A DNA stretch of 64,000 nucleotides. Source: Berberis thunbergii (Eukaryota > Streptophyta > Magnoliopsida > Ranunculales > Berberidaceae). Location of the stretch: NCBI GenBank assembly GCA_003290165.1, contig QNQO01008288.1:62001-126000 (forward strand). The letters are read 5' to 3'. Below, one piece after another: positions 9,733 to 20,535 of this stretch. Both the position numbers and the translations under genes were made by a program. The first letter of the stretch is position 1. Each line of letters opens with the position of its first letter. Under the pieces are notes generated by a model. It ran no database searches. It worked only from the letters and a program-made list of their open reading frames with translations, and was not told the origin of the DNA.

Positions 9733-12700
9733 TGTCACGCCCCCGATTTTCAAAGAAAATAAAAATCCCAAAATCTTCGTAGGATTATCCGTTTTCCCAA
9801 AACTCGGGACGTGAAATTCAATAACACTATAAACATTTAGCAGCAACAACAACTTAAACATGATTTAATTACTGAAACAAATAAAAACTCTAACCGGGAA
9901 ATACTGATGTTGCTAGCCCCACTAGCGGAACTCCAGTAACGCTGCTCACAAGTCTCTAAACCTAAAAGGCTAATTGGCTACATTTCCAAAGGAATGTACC
10001 CAATAAGCAAAAGCTCACTTAGGTCAGCAATAAAGCCGGTGTGAGTAATCTTCATCCCAAAATCAATAAATTCGCACGTGATAATATCAAACTAAGCACA
10101 AACAATAAACAAACACACCAACAGGTTGTTCCCCAATTAGGCAAAGGTATCATGCAAGAAAAACACAATTCAAAGAGCTTAGTTCCTCAATAAGGTAATC
10201 ATATTATCATCCCAATTAAGTAAATATGCATTTACTTGTACTTACACTGTAGAAGTTGACTATGGCAAGTCTGACCTGCAGAAATATTAGTGGACTTGCC
10301 ATCCTGCATGAAAAAGAGTTAGAAACAATATAAATTAATTAAACAGTTGTCTTCGTACAATATTTGACTCAAGAATCTTATTCATTTTTATTTGTATTTG
10401 ATTCATTTTTAATGAATTGATCACTTAGACGATACCACATTCGCACCACCTCCGTGCCGAACATACATGCTCGTATGCCTCTCTCATATAAAGGAAGATT
10501 TCTCCGTCATCCATGCCCAAGTGGGGACACATCACATACATGCATGCATCACCGGATACTCCTAACTATATGAGTAACAAAAGTCACTCTTCGGCTATCA
10601 ATGCGCATAAAGTCACGTCACATTTTTTACGGATAAATATCAAAGCTTAACTTAGGCCTAAAATCCACCTCATTTCTGCAAGACTAACCCGAAGGTTATT
10701 TTAGTTTCTCTATAAAAAATAGGCGCCCCACCTTCGCAAGACGACCCGCAGGTTATTTAGTTTCTCTAGTAAAAAGGAGAAATAATAAACAAAAGATGTA
10801 TGGTAGTTCTAAGTGATACAATTCCAGGTGACTAAATTTTCAGGAATCAAAGCTTATCAATATCATCTATTTTTTATATTTCATTTCTCTCTCACAATGA
10901 CACTTTGTCATTTATAAATTGATTCACCACAATCTCCGCCCATACTTTTGGGGAAACATAACATTTTTGTAACCAAATTTTATATAGCAGAGCGGGGATC
11001 AAACTCATTCAATAAAAAGATTCATATACCTAGGAGCATGGAAAATATCACACTTTCAATCATGGCTCCTTATTGAGCCTTATAAATACATCAGCCATGC
11101 AAACTAAATAAGAAAATACAAATTCAAACCTCACACATCAGGCAGAATATATAAACATCCTTCCAAAACCTCGCATTAATATTTCTCAACACGACAAGAA
11201 ATGTTCCAATTTTTAAAATAAGAACATGTCATAAGAAACAAATTATGGAATTTTGTCTAACACAAAATTTACAAGCAATGATGCCACTCCCATAGTTCTT
11301 TCAAATTATGGCATTTTATCTAACACAAAATTGTACCTCCACAACATAGATATATTGTTAGTGTTTTTGCCCAAATGAAGCATTGCTGCTTTGTTATGCT
11401 ATGGAGAATGGTGGTCACACCAGGTGATTGCTTTTGGGAAGAACTGTTTAGAGGTGTTGATATATTTCATTTAGTTCAGATTTTTTTTTCAGTGGAAAGT
11501 ATTATGGAAAGAAATGTCTCTGGAGAATCTAACAAGCAATTGTAACCACCCTTTGGTGTTGCATTTTCGGCTGCAAATGGTCACCAAACAACAAAGACAC
11601 CTTTGTTCATGACAGATTTTTCTTAAAAGTAAATATTAATCATTTTGATTGCAATTTAATTCATTAAAATGTCCATTTCTCTATTTGATAACACTTCAAG
11701 TAAAATTTTGATAGTTGTTTTCTTGCACCCAACGAAAGCCTTGCTTGAAATTGCATTCAAATCAAAGAAAAAAAAACATTTGGGCCCCTTCTAATTGATA
11801 GAAGTGTATGAGTCATAATTCACCAAGAAGGTGCTTAGGCACCTTTTTCATGTTTATGCATTTACTGCAGTCTGGTGCAACCAACATATATGTTAGAGAC
11901 TCCCTATATTTGCTAATCCACTAACAAATCAAACCCTGAAATAAACCACATAATGTCTCAACTTCAACACTTTTACAACCTAAATATATGATTTTGCCCA
12001 TATGGTATGTCTATTAATGGATGCTTTAATGCAAGAGTTACGAACTATAAACAATGTCTTCATTCTGGTCGATACTTTGCACATCAAAACCTAAACACCA
12101 AATCTAAGGCCCAGAAAATGAAATTCTCAACGAATCCTCTGTTGCTTTTTAGGTTTCTAGTTAAAAGAAAAAAAACCAGATGGACATAGCGGTTAAACAA
12201 AATGAGAAACCCAAATTTCCATAGGGAAATCAATACAACTACAATCCAATCAAGAAAACAAGGTGACCATAACTCATCTTCATCAAATACCATTAACTCA
12301 TCTAAAGTTCGTTTCATAATTTCTATTTGAAGGTCAATGTTGAGCTTTTTACTTGATCCCACTACAATACTGCATACCCATTACTGCTAAACACCACAAT
12401 CATGCACACACGGTTGAAGAAACAAGCAAGACATAAGATCAAACACATGGTGTGCAACAATCAAAGAACAACAAGCACAAAATAAAGGAAACAAATTTTG
12501 ATGTTGGGTTCTCAAAATCTGTTTCGTCAAACTCGATCCACTTACAAATGCAATGGGATAAAATAAATAAATAAAAAAATTCACCTCATCACTTTGTTGA
12601 ACCCTCAAACCAAACCAACCCAAATCCTAAATTTCTCTGAAATCACAGTAAAAGTGAAGGAGATGAAGAAACTCACCGATTTGATTCCCACACCACGCAG

Positions 12701-13353
12701 ACTCGCACTGCTCAGTCCCTCTCTCGCTCGCGATCTCTCCCACTCCATTCACAACGCCGCCAACGAGAAGAAAAAAATTGCGAAGAAGGAGAAAAGGAGA
12801 AGGAAGAAGGAGAAAAAGGTTTATCTTATAGTTGGGTGGCTAATTGCCCCTACTAGAATTCTTAGGGCACCCACCATCTAAACACACTAAATAAAACCCT
12901 AAAATTTTGAAATTTAAATTCAATTAAATGTAACTCAATTTTATTTAATTCAAAATAAAATAAATCAGTTTTATGAAATTTAGGGGAACAACATTATACA
13001 CACGTTAAATGGAATCTCGTCCCGAGATTCGGAAGGTAAGAAAGTTAACTGAATTTCGTAAACAGAAATTCTAAATGTCGAGGAAGTGGGCGAGGAAACG
13101 AGCGAGGGGACGGAGGTGGCGGGTTGGGGACCGTTCACCTCCCTCGAGATGTGTGCCGCCGATTTTTGCGCACGCATCTCGAGGGAGGTGAACGGTCCCC
13201 ACCCCGCCACCTCCCTCCCCTCGCTCATTTCCTCGCTCGTTTCCTCGTCATGTAGAACTGCTCTTTCGTAAAAGAAGATTTTAAAATACAAATTTCAATT
13301 GAATTTTCGGTACATAAATTTTTATTGTCATTGGAAAAAATAGGGTTGTTACA
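9733..13353 (-). mobile_element. Solo LTR-like element (probable Gypsy), 3.6 kb
   Basis: The left end is TGTCACGCCCCCG and the right end GGGTTGTTACA, so on the minus strand it runs TGTAACAACCC to CGTGACA with TG/CA termini. The perfect 5-bp duplication CTCTT flanks it (9728-9732 and 13354-13358). I find no second terminal copy, primer site or protein domain inside, which suits a solo LTR left by recombination. Interior stretches (CATACATGCATGCATCACCG; two GACGACCCGCAGGTTATT-like copies near 10680 and 10740) look like those of long plant Gypsy LTRs. Hairpin element B is nested at its right end. A non-autonomous element with unrecognised LTRs is the alternative. Confidence 0.65.
13063..13263. 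mobile_element. Mutator-like foldback (hairpin) element B
   Basis: Flanked by the perfect 9-bp duplication TTTCGTAAA (13054-13062 and 13264-13272). The two arms are each about 90 bases and pair almost throughout: CGAGGAAACGAGCGAGG, then GGAGGTGGCGGG, then GGGGACCGTTCACCTCCCTC, then GAGATG. The loop is short. The left terminus CAGAAATTCTAAATGTCGAGG is nearly identical to the reverse complement of the right end of element A. Inserted within the solo LTR, so it is younger than that LTR. Confidence 0.75.
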
Positions 13354-13358
13354 CTCTT

Positions 13359-13700
13359 CATCGAGATCTACTTCATCGCCACCACCATAATGGCCCTTGT
13401 TCCATGACTCAACCTCGTCTACCCAGTCCATGGATATGATTATCATCATTCCTCTACCACTTCCTGGACATTCCACAAGGCCAAAAGTCTGCATGAGCAT
13501 TGCAGACCTCAATGCAGCTTTCCAAGTCCTCCTAATGCCATTCCAATTAGCTGGTCACCAGTCGATCGAGACTTTGCAACTGCAAGAGCAGTAATGGTGG
13601 TTCGAAAAGTAGCTCTCTCCGACTCAATTGGCGTGGATCGTAAGCTATGTTCTTTGTAGGTGACCAAGGGAGAATTGCAATGACTCCCATTCAAGCCCTT
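13359..13700 (-). other. Unidentified sequence interrupted by the solo LTR
   Basis: Open minus-strand frames (for example 13509-13694 and 13359-13512) contain ATFRTTITALAVAKS-like and SMDWVDEVESWNKG-like segments but no domain I recognise. The sequence continues on the other side of the LTR at 9429-9727 if the CTCTT junctions are joined. It may be an old gene or element fragment; coding status is unknown. Confidence 0.25.
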
Positions 13701-13873
13701 CTAACTGGAGTTTTCTGAATGAATTGTTCGTTTTGCTTCTGAATGAATAGTTGATTTTACATATATGTTTTTAACTGTTGACTTGAGTTTTTTTTTAACA
13801 CCACCATAGCTCCAACCGCTAATCACAAACCACCAACATTAACCCCCTTTTTCATTTGTTTCTCTCATCTAAA

Positions 13874-14801
13874 CTATGTAGTTAAATCGCTTCGCGGTCT
13901 AAGACCGAATTACGATTAATTGGAAATAATTGAATTTAATCGGTATATTTTTTCAATGCATATATTTTTAAATTTTAATTAGTCATACAAAAATAAATAA
14001 TTAATCAAAATACGATAAATTTGTAATTATATTACTTCACTAATTCATCAAATGTACTTAATTTTGCAGGTTGGAACTAGTTATCTGAACTTGTTTAGGA
14101 ACAACAACAACAAGTGATACCCACAGAGCATAGCATAGTAAGGAAGGGAGCAAATTTGAATATCAAAAATCAAAACATGTTATACCCACAAAGCAAATAT
14201 TAACACTGAAATGGGAGTTCAATCAAAAGCTCATGATGCTCAAATTACAGAGAAAAAAAACACTAGAAAAAAGAAAAAGGAGATCTAAAATAAATAATTT
14301 TGAACATCAGAACATGGCATACCCATACCGACAGAACATTAAACATCAGAGCATACCCATAAGAGCATCAGAACATCAAAGCATACTCATACCCACTGAA
14401 CATGGCTCATGCTGCTTATTTACAAATAAAAAACACGGAAAAAGAAGAAGAGGTCTGATATAAAAAAGAAGAAGAAGAAGAAGAAATCCAACATACCTTT
14501 GATTTAGTTTGAAGGAAGGGAGATCGTAATCCAGATCTGCTTCTTCTTCCCTTTTCACTTTCTTCTTCTTCTTTTTTGGTTCTTCTTCTCTATGGTAAGA
14601 GGAAAAAATCGTGAGTTAGTTTTTTTTTTTTTATACACAACGAGAAATCAGCATGTCAACTCGACCAATTATGCGGTGACACACCAATTTAGTTTTTCGT
14701 CCGCGAAACTCATACCGATTTCACTCATCCAGATTAGTCCACTCCCGTTATTTGAGTAATCGGCAATTAATGCCCGATTAATCGGCAATTTAATAACACA
14801 G
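13874..14801. mobile_element. Possible non-autonomous hAT element
   Basis: The left end CTATGTAGTTAAATCGC and the reverse complement of the right end, CTGTGTTATTAAATTGC, form an imperfect terminal inverted repeat. Flanks CATCTAAA (13866-13873) and CCTCCAAA (14802-14809) agree at 6 of 8 positions. The interior has CATCAGAGCATACCCAT-type degenerate tandem units (14300-14405) and a GAAGAA-rich run. No transposase. Confidence 0.45.
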
Positions 14802-15900
14802 CCTCCAAATGCCTCTGGGATCACTTTCTATGACTACTAGAAACCATCCTATATCCCTCATTATTCTTCATACAATTTTCAATAAAGATGAAGAAAAATA
14901 AAAAGAGGAATAGGAGGAGAAAGGGAGGGTAGTGATGACATTACTTGCATGATAAAGAGGAAGTAAAGAAAAGAGAGGATGGTTGGTAGAGAAGAGGGAT
15001 AGTACTAATCATTACAAATTTATTGTGAAGTTATTATTGAAATGAATTTTCAAGCTTTCCAAAAAAAAGAAATGAATTTTCATTAAACACTCGATTCTAA
15101 ATGATCAACATCTCCATGGTATTTACTCTAATCAGAACTTCAACTTCTGACTAAAATTAAAAACAAACACTCTTTTTAAAGTGTCCCGCTTCTTATTAAG
15201 ACTTCTAAATCTATTCAGAACAAAAAACAAATACCCTCTAAATTTCCAGCTAAAATGGTGTTGGAGTGTAATGCGTCGATTTTAGTACAATGGCCCTTCT
15301 TTTTCAAATTTCCCAAAAAATCTGGAAATTTGTGAATAAAATTGAATCGGTCTAGAGAACCAGGCCAGCGCCAGGGAGCCTCAATACCTTCCATCATCCT
15401 AGAGATCTTCATATCCACCAATCGAACACAAACACAAAGCCAAAGCGCCACCCTGACGCTCACCTGGCTCGCTAGAATTTTCGAATAAAATTAACAGCCC
15501 AGATATAAAGATAAGAAACGCAGTCTAAATGGCCTGGCACATGTCAATAGCCCTTGTTCCTTCCGAATTCTTATGCTGTGATGTTGTGTGGTGTGAATCG
15601 AATGTGCATATTAATGCAACTAGGTAAAAGGGAAAAGCTTTAAACTCTTGTTATTTATCAACCTATTAATCACTCAGTTATCGTCAATATATACAAATGA
15701 CTTCTTGGTAGTGATATAGTTCGATGCCGTTCCACATGGTAATGACTCTAAATGGTCTAGGTTCTAGGATAGGTGGTAATGCTTACTCCAAATTTGTGTA
15801 AATATGGTCACTTCATTTACATTAAAAAACGAAGCTTGCCAAAGTAGAAAAGAAACTAACACAGAATTGTCTCAGTTACAAAATTGAAATAAAGTTTTGG
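14802..15900. other. No gene seen
   Basis: Intergenic DNA downstream of the NOL6-like gene. I find no supported coding segment, RNA gene or bounded repeat. Confidence 0.45.
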
Positions 15901-17224
15901 GCAAAATGATCATTTACAGCAAAAACACCCTATCAAAATTGGATTTTGAGGGCTCCTCTAATACATAGAGATTCTCATCATACATTTTACATTCGGCAAA
16001 AAATGGGGGTGAAATCTTGCTCCTTTCAAAACCCCAATCAATCTACTTTTGGTTTCCCCTTCTTTTCCTTTTGAATGAAAGATCCGACTTATCAAAATTG
16101 GATCAGTTTCCATACCTTGGGGACTTCAGAAAATAAACACTTCTCATAAATCCTTTGCCAACCTCGCCCACATTTCTTAAAATTTCAATTGGATCTTGAC
16201 TTTCCTCTGGGGTTTCTTCTCGTGTTCGCTTCTGCACGATTAAATAAGTCTATTAGCACCTTTAAATTGCCTAATGGCATACAAGATAGATTTAAGCCAA
16301 TGTTATTTTTCAGTGTCAGTTACCTTTGAACCCGGTTTCTCCCATGTAAGACCAATCGCATCGCCTCCCACAGAGTCGTACCATAAGTTCAACGTATCAT
16401 CGAATTGTCCCTACAAAGGAAGACAGGAAAACAAAAACCAGAATGTTAAAAACCTCAAACTTCCAGCCAATAAGTTTTGCAGTGCAGACTCTTGACAACA
16501 TTATTACCTTAAGATCTTCTACATGACACCTGACTGGGTCAAAGTTCACCATCAGTTTTTTCTTCAATGCATGTACATTCCCTTGCACATCTCCAAGTGA
16601 AAGGAATGGAAAAAACACTGTGCTAGCATTGCCTTGTACCACATGCTTTCCTGCTCGACCAATGCACATTGTAGATCATTTTAACAATGATGAACATGAA
16701 GATTATCATACAGTGCCGGTGTGACAAGGATAGGAAAAAAATTACCTTGGCTCATCTCAAATGGGAAAAGAAGACGTGGAAAAGCTAGTCTATCCCTATG
16801 AAGGAGAATCACAGTCTCATAGTTGTTCAAAGGAGTCCGGAACAGACACTGAAAGCCAAATACATCGCAACCAGGAAAAAGAAATACAGGTTTATTAAAG
16901 ACATCAAAAAGTTACCAGAGATATTAAATAAAACACCTGCATTTCACAAACCTCCCAGTTGTCATTATCAATCTGATCGTGTAGTATCAGCTTTGTCAAA
17001 AAGTCGACACTGCTTCGGCCATAAGCCACCATCCTTTTCAACTCCTTTTCCATCAAAAGGATACAAGAGTCAATTTTCAATAAACAGAATGAACCCACAA
17101 GAATTAACAATCATTTGTGAATTGTGATAACAAAAGATATTGTCTATGAAAAGCTTATTGCATGCGTAAATCTTTCATGACAATCTGTGCATGTCTTTCT
17201 TATTGTTTTGTTTTGTTCAGTGTT

Positions 17225-18393
17225 CTTCATGCCACATTAGGGCTTGGAGAGATGAACCCAGAATACACAGATCAATAACGACGAAGGAGGGAGCGAGTCT
17301 CTCCATACTCCCTCGTGGGGAGACCCTGGCTAGCAAGAGGGGAACATCGCACAGGAACCTAGAGGCCGAGGATGTTCGTAGAGCGATGGAGAACCTACGC
17401 ACAACGAATGAGGAGGCGTATCCACACCTACTCAATGATCTGGGAATACAAGAGCCAAGGAACAAGATCAGTCCAGAATCCGATGATCAAGACAAGGAAG
17501 GTTCAGCGGAGACAGAACCAACAGAGGCAGGAGCGTCTAGATCTGAAAGCACAGAGAGGAATGGATCCACAGAGGAGGGATCCGAGAATGGAACACAACC
17601 AATACAAGGTGCGGCGGAGTCTGTTGATCATGGAACAAACAAGAAGTCTTGGGCTACAATGCTTAAACAAAGCTCATTCAGGGCAGCAACCAGACTTCAA
17701 TACTTCCCCCCTTTAGCCAAGGACGGGGAACCAACAGTTCACATAAGGACCTCAGACTTTGCAACACAAATCTCTGAATGTGAACGATTGATCGTAGGAC
17801 GCTTTGTAGGGAAGTGACTTGCGTATGGCTATGTGAAGGACTGCTTGATAAGAGCTTGGGGGACAAACAAATTTGAAATGAACATACATGGAGAAAAAGA
17901 CTTTGTATTCAAATTCCGAGAGGACGAAGAAAGAATCAAGGCACTCGAGCTAGGTTCCATTCATATAGCAAGCAGATTATTCATAATCCGGGCATGGAAC
18001 CCTATGAATGATGATGAAGAGGAAGACCTCACAACTATCCCTATTTGGATAAATCTCAAAAAAATCCCACTATTCTTATGGAACCCTGAGGGGATTCAAA
18101 GAATTGCTAGTGTAATTGGCATTCCAATCATGCTAGATCGAGCAACAGAAGAGAGGTCTAGACTTGCATTCGCAAGAGTGTGTGTAGAAATTGATGTGAA
18201 GAACCAGCTTCCAAGGCACATCCCCATTGTTATTGATGATGCAAAAACCAGGACAGTAGAAGTAGAATACAACTGGGTTCCACCCAAATGCAACTCATGT
18301 TCAACCTTTGGCCATTCTACATTGCAATGCACTAGAACAAAACCAAAGACAACGGCTCAGGTTTGGAAGGCAACTGGGAGACAGATCACATAA
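17225..18393 (+). pseudogene. LINE ORF1-like protein (DUF4283 plus zinc knuckle)
   Basis: An acidic, low-complexity N-terminal half, then a DUF4283-type domain (FATQISECERLIVGRFVGK, a stop TGA at 17815-17817, then CLIRAWGTNKFEMN and FKFREDEERIKALELG). A CX2CX4HX4C zinc knuckle follows (CNSCSTFGHSTLQC, about 18289-18330). Such proteins are the nucleic-acid-binding ORF1 of plant L1-type LINEs. One in-frame stop splits the frame, and the C-terminal part continues loosely to about 19180 with further breaks. Non-functional. Confidence 0.75.
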
Positions 18394-19631
18394 CAAAAAC
18401 ATCAAGATGTGGGATGGAAGGAGGGAGTGGGTGCGGAGAAACCAGCGGCCAAAGAGCCGGTGAATTTATTGTTGTCAAACAAGTTTGTGATGCTTACGGG
18501 GGATAATGTTGAAGATGAGAGTAATCAAACAAAGAATTTTTCGGCTAGTAAAGAAAAGGCCACCGCCAGTGACATATTCGTACAAGAAACAACAGAGGAA
18601 GGCCTTCAAGAGGCGGGATACACAGCTAGTGAGATTGAAAAAGTGAAGCAAGGAGACCCAACTAATCATGATGATCTAGGCATCCCGGGGACGACAAGTC
18701 CTGAGTTTGAAGATGTGAATACAAGTATTGAAATCAACGAAATTAAGATATTACAAATAAAGGAACCTTGAGTCCCCTAGGCAGATGATGAGTTGAACCT
18801 TACGCGCCCTGGGACACAGTCTGGGGCACAACATTTTCAACCTGCATTAGAGTGTCAACAACCGGAGTCGGGGTGTAAAAATGGTGAGCATGAATTGCTC
18901 AACTCTGATCAGATACGCGATGTTTCTCCCATCACAAATCAGCTGGTAGGCATGGATTGGCTAACACCCCAAGACATCAATGTTTTGAATTCAAAAAATT
19001 GCAAAAATAGGCAGGGATGCTTTGGTCACTGAAATTAAAAGCTTACTTGAAGCGAAAGCAGCAAAGGTGGGGCAAAACACTATTGAAGAAGAACATAAGG
19101 TTACCACAATACAGCCTCCCACGAAATATGTTCCTCGAAGGTCTTCTCGAAGCAAGAAGACAAATCATAAATTAAGGTAATTGATAATGATAATACAGTT
19201 AGAATGCAAATGCTTATTAGAATCTTGTAGAGATGCTAGATTAGCGCTAGCATTCAATGGTCTCTATATCATGATTCATTGTGTTTCGATTCTTTACGAC
19301 GACTTCTCATACATCCTGGGGCCCACATTAGGTATAAATCAAGTCATGAGAGTGCTTAAATGATTGATTGGTAATTACAAGTTAGAAAAGTTATGGCAGG
19401 TCTATCATGCAACCACTTTAGTAGCAGAACACTTTGCAAGGTTACTCCCTAACCTGGAGATGGTGAATCTAGCACTAATTAGGTTATTTGTTGAAGCTTT
19501 ACAACAAGTTTATTGTTTTGTAGATGATGAAACGAGTGAACGTATGAGCGATTGTAATCTTTATCATCATTTTTTTTAATATAAGGTTCGGGGATCCTAA
19601 AAACCCCAGCTCACTTTCCAAAAAAAAAATA
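17225..19631 (+). mobile_element. LINE, internally deleted, in a NOL6 intron
   Basis: An ORF1-like protein at its 5' part, then a short stretch ending in a known LINE tail (GATGAAACGAGTGAACGTAT, then CCCCAGCTCACTTTCC) and poly(A) at 19621-19629. The tail is the same family as the reverse-strand copy at 1093-1339. No endonuclease or reverse transcriptase motif is found between 18780 and 19360, so most of ORF2 is gone. The 5' border is approximate, and no target duplication was found. It lies antisense to the NOL6 gene. Confidence 0.75.
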
Positions 19632-19639
19632 AGTAGTAG

Positions 19640-20263
19640 CCAAGAGGACATGTGTCATCGTGAAATTGGGGAATAGGCACCCTCTTGTTGTCTATAATTA
19701 GAAATAAATTTTCTAATGAAGGGATCTTTTTTGGTGAATGAGTTTTTGTTTACCACTATAGGAGAATTTCTGTTCGTTTTATTACTGATTTGAGTTATAC
19801 TTTCTTCAGCCAAACTTTCCTTGGACGAAGAAGTTTCAGACTCTGTTTATTTGGACATTAGCTCCTCATTTTCTTTAAGTTTGTTGTGTACTCACATTTT
19901 TGTGATTACAAAAAGTATGCTTCGTTCCACATTGTTAAAAATATGCTGCACCAAAACTCAATCACAAGTCAAAGTACATTTCACTCAAAAATAAACCAAA
20001 GAAATGGAGAGCATCCAGTATTCTAATTGAGAAGTTCAGGGAGGAAAAACATGTTATGGTATGTGTCTAGAAAAAAAAATTAAATTACAAAAATAAAAAT
20101 AAAAAAATTAAATTACACTAATTATGGATAGATCCAAAAATTTCCTCAATGAATTATTAAACATCACAAGAGATTATTAAAAAAAATAATGAGATAAATA
20201 TACAGGAATGCAACTGGGTATACGTTATAAAAACCATCACAAACATATAGAAAGCAACATCAC
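19640..20263. other. NOL6 intron remnant, expected exon not found
   Basis: AT-rich. I searched the minus strand for the conserved NOL6 segment that should follow SRITGFLR (LRLL-EYDW through TAYDK-SEAW) and saw nothing like it here or at 17050-17225. Confidence 0.5.
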
Positions 20264-20490
20264 CTTAAAAATCCAGTGATCCGCGAGAAAGGAGTATAAC
20301 ATGGCAAAGGCTTCAAAAAAAGATGAGCAACCAATAACTCAACAGCTTCATCTGCTATAACCGCAGAAAACATGTGTGAAGCAATCCACTGTTACGTAAG
20401 CCTTGAATAAAACAAAATGACATAAATAATAACATGTTAGATAAATACAAAAAGTAGTCAATGAAAAAAGAGAAATAACCACTCTAGGAT

Positions 20491-20535
20491 GCAGGGTAGG
20501 AAACAACACTCTCACCGGAGAAACAACACTCTCAC
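20491..20535. repeat. Tandem 20-bp duplication at a NOL6 splice donor
   Basis: AAACAACACTCTCACCGGA occurs twice in a row (about 20501-20519 and 20521-20539). Because the copy holds CTCTCAC|CGG, the minus strand carries two GTGAGAG donor sites 20 bases apart at the end of exon 18. Confidence 0.7.
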
